From assembly GCA_905205195.1 (NCBI GenBank), contig CAJLCS010000014.1, forward strand, positions 1 through 34,714: 34,714 nucleotides of DNA, read 5' to 3'. The notes beneath the pieces are model-generated. The model was not told the origin of the DNA and searched no databases. It saw only the letters and a list, made by a program, of their open reading frames with translations. The stretch's first letter is position 1. Every line of letters begins with the position of its first letter. Made by a program: the position numbers and the translations under genes. Source of the stretch: an uncultured Eubacteriales bacterium (GTDB lineage: Bacteria; Bacillota; Clostridia; Oscillospirales; Oscillospiraceae). This document shows positions 29,879 through 34,714 of the stretch, one piece after another.

Positions 29879-31186
29879 ATGAAATTTCATCCTGTTTTGA
29901 AAAAACTGACCGCCGCCGCGCTGTCTGCCGTGCTGCTTTGCAGCGCCGCCGGTGCCGTGCTGCCGGTTCCCTCCTCGGCTGCCTCCTCCGGTGAAATCCA
30001 GAGTCAGATTAATGAGCTGGAATCCCAGAAAAGTGAGCTGCAAAGCCAGATGCAGGCCCTGCAGGATCAGCAGTCCACCAACCTGTCGGAAATCACCGAC
30101 GTGGTGAATCAGAAAAATAACATCGACCAGCAGATTTCCCTGCTGATGACCCAGATCACCAACATCAACGACCAGATTACCGCCTACGGTCTGCTCATCG
30201 CGGACAAGCAGGATGAGCTGGATGCCGCCCAGGCCCGTCTGGACGATCTGAACGAGAAGAACAAAGAGCGTATCCGCAGCATGGAGGAGGACGGCAAGCT
30301 GTCCTACTGGTCCGTCCTGTTCAAGGCCACCAGCTTCTCCGATCTGCTGGACCGGATCAACATGATCGACGAAATTGCCGCCGCCGACCAGCGCCGACTG
30401 AAGGAAATCAGCGATGCCGCTGCCGAGGTCAAGGCGGCCCAGGCGGAGCTGGAATCCGAAAAAGCCGCGCTGGAGCAGAACAAGGCGGACCTGGATGCCT
30501 CTCAGGAGGAGCTGACCGCCAAACGGGCGGAGGCCGACGATCTGCTGCAGGATCTGATTTCCCGCGGTGAAGAATATCAGGCGCTGCTGGACAGCCGCCA
30601 GAGTGATATGGACTCCATTCTGGACCAGATTGCCCAGCAGACGGATGCCTATTACGCCCAGCTTGAAGCGGAGCGGAAAGCCCAAGAAGAGGCCACCCGC
30701 CCCACAGAGCCGGATCCCACGGAACCGAACAATCCGGATGATCCTGACCCCACAGAGCCGGATCCGGATCCCGAACCCGATACCCCCAGCTCCTCCGGCT
30801 GGTATATGCCCTGCAGCTATGTCTATGTGTCCAGCCCCTTCAGTGACGGCCGGTACCATCCCATTCTCGGCTACGTCCGCCCCCACAAGGGCATCGATCT
30901 GGCCGCCTATTGGGGCACGCCGGTTTACGCCTCCCGCAGCGGCTATGTGACCATCGCCACCTATGACGACGAGTGCGGCAACTATGTGTTCATCAACCAC
31001 GGTGACGGCTTCTCCAGCGGCTACCTGCACATGAGCAGCTATGTGGTCAGCTACGGCGACTACGTCAGCGCCGGTGAAGTCATCGGCTATGTGGGCTCCA
31101 CCGGCCTGTCCGAAGGTCCCCACCTGCATTTCGCCATTACCTACAACGGTACTTATGTGAACCCGGCCAACTACATCGATTTTTAA
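29879..31186 (+). CDS. M23 family peptidoglycan hydrolase with coiled coil (FtsEX partner)
   Basis: A secreted murein endopeptidase is predicted. The 435 residues start with a signal peptide (KKLTAAALSAVLLCSAAGAVL, cut after SSAASS). A long coiled coil rich in Gln, Glu, Ala and Leu (~40-265) follows, then a Pro/Asp/Glu/Thr repeat linker with PDPTEP-like units, and a C-terminal LytM/M23 domain (~320-435). Zinc ligands are visible in RPHKGIDLA and GPHLHFAI, with GYLHMSSY between. The layout is that of EnvC and PcsB-like proteins, which FtsEX activates by pulling on the coiled coil. It starts 13 nt after ftsX behind AAAGGAG. Being secreted, it would act on the wall outside the membrane. Confidence 0.93.
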   Translation: MKFHPVLKKLTAAALSAVLLCSAAGAVLPVPSSAASSGEIQSQINELESQKSELQSQMQALQDQQSTNLSEITDVVNQKNNIDQQISLLMTQITNINDQITAYGLLIADKQDELDAAQARLDDLNEKNKERIRSMEEDGKLSYWSVLFKATSFSDLLDRINMIDEIAAADQRRLKEISDAAAEVKAAQAELESEKAALEQNKADLDASQEELTAKRAEADDLLQDLISRGEEYQALLDSRQSDMDSILDQIAQQTDAYYAQLEAERKAQEEATRPTEPDPTEPNNPDDPDPTEPDPDPEPDTPSSSGWYMPCSYVYVSSPFSDGRYHPILGYVRPHKGIDLAAYWGTPVYASRSGYVTIATYDDECGNYVFINHGDGFSSGYLHMSSYVVSYGDYVSAGEVIGYVGSTGLSEGPHLHFAITYNGTYVNPANYIDF

Positions 31187-31204
31187 GCAAGCGAGGCGCA
31201 TCCC

Positions 31205-31294
31205 ATGAAAAACAAACGGCTTTGGGTTTCCGTGCTGGCGGGCCTGCTGGCGCTGCTGATGGTGCTTGGTTTGGTTGTCAGCGTTCTTCAGTAA
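31205..31294 (+). CDS. 29-residue single-pass membrane peptide
   Basis: An ATG with GAGG 8 nt upstream opens a 29-codon frame starting MKNKRLW and continuing with a Leu/Val/Ala-rich membrane segment up to VVSVLQ. It lies 18 nt after the M23 gene and before the S41 protease. The positive-inside start (K-N-K-R) and a single helix of ~20 residues look real. The function is unknown; it could be a small partner of the FtsEX/M23 complex or of the protease (inference). The ribosome site and placement speak for translation. Confidence 0.65.
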   Translation: MKNKRLWVSVLAGLLALLMVLGLVVSVLQ

Positions 31295-31300
31295 TTTTTT

Positions 31301-31328
31301 CCTCCCACAGTCTTCCGGCTGTGGGAGG
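31301..31328 (+). other. Hairpin between the small membrane ORF and the S41 protease gene
   Basis: CCTCCCACAG (31301-31310) pairs with CTGTGGGAGG (31319-31328). The T-run (31295-31300) is before the stem, not after it, so it is not an intrinsic terminator on the plus strand. The 3' arm hides a GGGAGG. It may set the relative expression of the flanking genes. Confidence 0.45.
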
Positions 31329-31352
31329 TCCTGCTACTATGAGGTGACTTTT

Positions 31353-32531
31353 ATGAACAATTCCAAAAAGTGCGGTTGGTTTCGCCGCTGGGGCATTCCC
31401 CTGCTCGCCTTTCTGCTGGGCGCCGTCCTGTCGGCCGGTGCGGTGCTGGCCGTGGTCTCCCGGCGCCCCGGTACCAAGCTCCGGGAGCTGGAGCAGCTGA
31501 TCGACGACAAATTCATCGCCGAATCCGACGAAAAAGCCATGGAGGACGCCGCCGCCAGCGCCATGGTGAAGGCCCTTGGCGACCGGTGGAGCCACTACAT
31601 GAGCGCCGAGGACATGATCTCCAACCGGAACACCATGAACAGCCAATATGTGGGTGTAGGCATCTCCATCTCGCTGCGCGAGGACGGCCAGGGCTACGAC
31701 ATCACCAAGGTGGAGGAAAACGGCCCTGCCGCCGCTGCCGGGGTGCAGGTCGGGGATATTCTTCTCGGCGCCGACGACAAAACCGTGGCAGACGACGGCG
31801 GCGATGCTGTCACCGCTGCCGTCCGGGGTGAAAAGGGCACGGACGTGACGTTACACCTTCAGCGAGACGGCGCTCCCCTCTCCCTCACCGTCACCCGGGA
31901 CACCGTGGCCGTGCAGGTGGCCAGCGGCACCATGCTGGACGGGCAGATCGGCTACGTCCGCATCAACGCCTTCCACCACAACTGCGCCCAGGAAACCGTT
32001 GCCGTCATCGACGATCTGCTGAATCAGGGCGCCGCGGCGCTGATTTTCGACGTGCGGAATAATCCCGGCGGCTACACCGACGAGCTGGTGACCGTGCTGG
32101 ACAAGCTACTGCCGGAAGGCCCCGTGTTCCAGACGGAAAGCTACGACGGCACCACGCACACCGACTACTCCGACGCCGACTGCGTCAGCGTCCCCATGGC
32201 GGTGCTGGTCAACGGCGACTCCTATTCCGCCGCCGAATTCTTCGCCGCCGCGCTGCAGGAATACGGCGTGGCCGCCGTGGTGGGCGAAAAAACCTGCGGC
32301 AAGGGCTACTACCAGTGTACCTACGGATTCTCCGACGGCTCCGGCGTGGCGCTGTCCGTCGGCAAGTATTTCACCCCCAACGGCGTGAGCCTGATCGGCC
32401 TGGGTGTCACCCCGGACGAGGAAATCGCCGTGGACGAGGACACCGCCGCCGCTATTGCCGCCGGTACGCTGCCGCTTGCGGAGGATCCGCAAATTTTAGC
32501 TGCCGTCCAGGCGGTAAAATCCGGAAAATAA
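31353..32531 (+). CDS. S41 family C-terminal processing protease with PDZ domain
   Basis: A membrane-anchored serine protease of the CtpA/CtpB type is predicted. The 392 residues have an N-terminal membrane anchor (LLAFLLGAVLSAGAVLAVV, ~19-37), a PDZ domain (YVGVGISISLREDGQGYDI, VQVGDILLGADDKTV, ~95-180) and the S41 core. The catalytic Ser is in VNGDSYSAAEFFAAAL (about 290) and the Lys in KTCGKGYYQ (about 315). GAGGTG precedes ATG 31353. The gene follows the FtsEX-M23 set, in an order common in Clostridia. It may process cell wall or sporulation proteins. Confidence 0.93.
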   Translation: MNNSKKCGWFRRWGIPLLAFLLGAVLSAGAVLAVVSRRPGTKLRELEQLIDDKFIAESDEKAMEDAAASAMVKALGDRWSHYMSAEDMISNRNTMNSQYVGVGISISLREDGQGYDITKVEENGPAAAAGVQVGDILLGADDKTVADDGGDAVTAAVRGEKGTDVTLHLQRDGAPLSLTVTRDTVAVQVASGTMLDGQIGYVRINAFHHNCAQETVAVIDDLLNQGAAALIFDVRNNPGGYTDELVTVLDKLLPEGPVFQTESYDGTTHTDYSDADCVSVPMAVLVNGDSYSAAEFFAAALQEYGVAAVVGEKTCGKGYYQCTYGFSDGSGVALSVGKYFTPNGVSLIGLGVTPDEEIAVDEDTAAAIAAGTLPLAEDPQILAAVQAVKSGK

Positions 32532-32533
32532 CC

Positions 32534-32562
32534 TTGACGCCGGAAGAAAAATCCACTATAAT
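32534..32562 (+). promoter_or_regulatory. Promoter of greA-lysS
   Basis: TTGACG (32534-32539), a 17-nt spacer and TATAAT (32557-32562). It starts right after the S41 stop and lies 39 nt before the greA ATG. Confidence 0.85.
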
Positions 32563-32601
32563 CAAGCTGGTAAAAAATCTATCTCGGAAAGGATTTCAAA
32601 T

Positions 32602-33081
32602 ATGGCAAAGGAATATAAAATCACAAGTCTCCGCCTGGCGGATCTTGAAAAAGAGCTCAACTATCTGAAGACCACCCGGGAGCGCGAGGTGGCCGCCATG
32701 ATCGCGGAAGCCCGCTCCTACGGTGACTTGTCCGAAAACTCCGAATACGATGCCGCCAAGAACGAGCAGGCAAAGCTCTACGGCCGGATCGCCGAAATCG
32801 AAGACGTCCTGTCTCACGCGGTCATCATTGAGGACGAGAATGAGGCCAACGGCCGGGTCGGCCTGGGCTGCACCGTCGTCGTTGAGGACCTGCGGACCCA
32901 CGCCCAGTCCGAATACCGGATCACCGGCTCTCAGGAAGCCAATCCTATGGAGCACAAGCTCTCCGATGACTCCCCCTTCGGCCGGGCCATCGTCGGCTGC
33001 TCCGCCGGTGACACCTTTACCGTCATCGCCCCCGCCGGTTCCTTCGACATGAAGGTGGTCAGCGTGTCTCGAGAGGGGTAA
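32602..33081 (+). CDS. greA: Transcription elongation factor GreA
   Basis: It enters the secondary channel of RNA polymerase and triggers cleavage of backtracked RNA. The 159 residues show the N-terminal coiled coil with the catalytic tip GDLSENSEYDAAKNEQ (~45-60) and the C-terminal FKBP-like domain ending GDTFTVIAPAGSFDMKVVSVS. AAAGGA lies 8 nt before the ATG. The length is standard. The lysS ATG follows 3 nt after the stop, so both form one operon, an order also seen elsewhere in Firmicutes. Confidence 0.96.
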   Translation: MAKEYKITSLRLADLEKELNYLKTTREREVAAMIAEARSYGDLSENSEYDAAKNEQAKLYGRIAEIEDVLSHAVIIEDENEANGRVGLGCTVVVEDLRTHAQSEYRITGSQEANPMEHKLSDDSPFGRAIVGCSAGDTFTVIAPAGSFDMKVVSVSREG

Positions 33082-33084
33082 GCC

Positions 33085-34714
33085 ATGGCAAAGTTTGTAC
33101 CGCAGGAGGAGTTGTCCCTCAGCGACCAGATGAAGGTCCGCCGGGAGAAGCTGAACGACCTCCGCAGCCAGGGCCTGGACCCCTTCGTCCAGACCAAGTT
33201 CGATGTCACCGCCACCTCCGCCCAGATCAAGGACCGTTTCGAGGAAATGGAAGGCAAAACCGTCTCCCTGGCCGGCCGGCTCATGAGCAAGCGCGGCATG
33301 GGCAAGGTGGTTTTCTGCGATTTGCAGGATAATGCAGGCCGCATCCAGCTTTATGTGAAGATCGACGAAATGGAGGAGGATTCCTTCAACCGTTTCAAGA
33401 AGAACGACATCGGCGACATCGTGGGCGTCACCGGCGACGTATTCCGGACCCAGCGGGGCGAAATTTCCGTCCGGGTTCACGAGGCCACGCTGCTGTCCAA
33501 GTCCCTGCTGCCCCTGCCGGAAAAGTTCCACGGCCTGACCGATCGGGAGACCCGGTATCGCCAGCGTTATGTTGACCTGATCGTCAATCCCGAGGTGAAG
33601 GACACCTTTGTCAAGCGGAGCCGGATTCTGCAGGAGCTGCGGCATTTTCTGGACGGCCGGGGATTCCTGGAGGTGGACACCCCCATCCTGACGCCCTTTG
33701 AGATCGGCGCTTCCGCCCGTCCCTTCTATACCCATCACAACACCCTGAACATCGATATGGTGCTGCGGATTGAGACGGAGCTGTACCTGAAACGGCTGAT
33801 TGTCGGCGGCATGGACCGGGTCTACGAGGTAGGCCGAATTTTTCGGAACGAAGGCATGGACCCCACCCATAACCCGGAATTCACTACCATTGAGCTGTAT
33901 CAGGCCTACACCGACTTCCACGGCATGATGGATCTGGTGGAAGACATGATGAAAACCGTGGCCACAAATGTCTGCGGCACACTGCAAATCACCTATCAGG
34001 GTAAGGAGATCGATCTGTCCCATTGGGAACGGATGACTATGATCGAGGCCGTAAAGAAGTATTCCGGCGTGGACTTCGCCGCTGTTTCCTCGGACGAGGA
34101 GGCCATTGCCATCGCCAAGGAAAAGAAAGTGGAGCTGCCGGAAATCCCCACCAAGGGCGCCATTCTGGCGGAGTTCTTCGACGCTTTCGTGGAAGAAAAA
34201 CTCATCCAGCCCACCTTCATTTACGATTACCCCGTGGAGAACAGTCCTCTGGCCAAGCGAAAGCCCAATGATCCCGCCTTCACCGAGCGGTTTGAATATT
34301 TCATCAACGCCACAGAGTTCGGCAATGCCTTCTCCGAGCTGAACGATCCCATCGACCAGAAGGAGCGTTTTGAGCGGCAGGTGGCCGAGCGGAAGTCTCT
34401 GGATCCGGACTGCAAGGCCCAGGTGGATTACGATTACGTCACCGCGCTGGAATACGGCCTACCCCCCACGGGTGGTCTTGGCTTCGGCGTGGACCGGTTG
34501 GTGATGCTGCTGACCGATTCCGCCTCCATCCGCGACGTGCTGTTGTTCCCCACAATGAAGCCGTTGGACACTCCCAAGTCGGAGAAAAAGCCTGAGGAAG
34601 TCGGTATCATCGGCGGAGCTAAGGGTACGGTCGAGATCGAGATTAAGGACGAGCCGATTGATTTTTCCAATGTTCAGATCGAGCCGCTGTTCCAGGATCA
34701 GGTGGATTTTGACA
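33085..34714 (+). CDS. lysS: Lysyl-tRNA synthetase (class II), 3' end outside the window
   Basis: It charges tRNA-Lys with lysine. The visible 543 residues include the OB-fold anticodon domain (VSLAGRLMSKRGMGKVVFCDLQD, ~55-80), class II motif 1 (RGFLEVDTPILTP), motif 2 (VYEVGRIFRNEGMDPTHNPEFTTIE) and motif 3 (GLGFGVDRLVMLL, ~465). The canonical end LLFPTMKP is at about 485-492. The frame stays open for a further 50 residues (KSEKKPEE linker, then an acidic VEIEIKDEPIDF segment) to the window edge, so it is longer than the usual 490-505. AGAGGGG lies ahead of the ATG, 3 nt after greA. Confidence 0.95.
   Translation, partial: MAKFVPQEELSLSDQMKVRREKLNDLRSQGLDPFVQTKFDVTATSAQIKDRFEEMEGKTVSLAGRLMSKRGMGKVVFCDLQDNAGRIQLYVKIDEMEEDSFNRFKKNDIGDIVGVTGDVFRTQRGEISVRVHEATLLSKSLLPLPEKFHGLTDRETRYRQRYVDLIVNPEVKDTFVKRSRILQELRHFLDGRGFLEVDTPILTPFEIGASARPFYTHHNTLNIDMVLRIETELYLKRLIVGGMDRVYEVGRIFRNEGMDPTHNPEFTTIELYQAYTDFHGMMDLVEDMMKTVATNVCGTLQITYQGKEIDLSHWERMTMIEAVKKYSGVDFAAVSSDEEAIAIAKEKKVELPEIPTKGAILAEFFDAFVEEKLIQPTFIYDYPVENSPLAKRKPNDPAFTERFEYFINATEFGNAFSELNDPIDQKERFERQVAERKSLDPDCKAQVDYDYVTALEYGLPPTGGLGFGVDRLVMLLTDSASIRDVLLFPTMKPLDTPKSEKKPEEVGIIGGAKGTVEIEIKDEPIDFSNVQIEPLFQDQVDFD

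Noticed and set aside
31301..31328. Intrinsic terminator after the small membrane ORF
   Set aside because: The T-run precedes the stem on the plus strand and no T-run follows it, so it would not terminate transcription toward the S41 gene.

Overview
The window comes from a GC-rich Gram-positive anaerobe of the class Clostridia, most likely a gut Oscillospirales/Ruminococcaceae-type bacterium (inference). The reasons are strong AAAGGAG-type ribosome binding sites, sigma-A promoters of the TTGACA-17-TATAAT type, a type III glutamine synthetase, the DUF2325/DUF3793/flavodoxin trio, an FMN riboswitch ahead of a RibU-like ECF component, and the order PucR-type regulator, ftsE, ftsX, M23 peptidase, S41 peptidase, greA, lysS.

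Left part (1-16.5 kb). After the end of a pyridoxal/pyridoxamine kinase gene and a convergent brnQ lies an accessory catabolic island. An eight-gene leftward set runs from 12218 to 2094. In transcription order it is: heparinase II/III-like protein, OYE-type FMN/Fe-S oxidoreductase, SDR, fumarate-reductase-like FAD protein, xylose-isomerase-like TIM barrel, D-2-hydroxyacid dehydrogenase, a second heparinase II/III-like protein, and a collapsed GH39-like gene. A divergent AraC regulator (12360-13172) shares a compact promoter region with it. That region holds two 18-bp direct repeats 21 bp apart, placed to contact both -35 boxes. A second leftward operon (16274-13537) encodes an FAD-dependent oxidoreductase and a PHP-domain phosphoesterase-like protein. 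Its 3' end is an unusual array of hairpins punctuated by GTGATA/TATCAC. No transporter is visible in the island, and neither heparinase-like protein has a signal peptide.

Middle part (16.4-25.9 kb). A perfect promoter drives a leader with a 26-codon peptide gene (Leu-Leu-Leu-Ile-Gly-Leu-Val in locally rare codons) and an intrinsic terminator, followed by ilvE and glnN. This looks like classical ribosome-mediated branched-chain amino acid attenuation. Next come an AraC regulator divergent from a serine beta-lactamase-like hydrolase, then an operon of DUF2325, DUF3793 and flavodoxin preceded by another AraC regulator, an FMN-riboswitch-controlled RibU-like gene, and a DUF4830-type membrane-anchored protein.

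Right part (25.9-34.7 kb). This is core genome: an RsuA-type pseudouridine synthase, a PucR/CdaR-type regulator, a 260-nt highly structured intergenic element bounded by a 30-nt direct repeat, ftsE-ftsX with their likely M23 hydrolase partner, a 29-residue membrane peptide, a PDZ/S41 protease, greA, and lysS. lysS is cut by the window end and already extends about 50 residues past the normal LysRS C-terminus.

The most interesting items are the reductase/lyase island with its AraC operator, the ilvE-glnN leader-peptide attenuator, the two structured intergenic repeat elements, and the extended LysRS.
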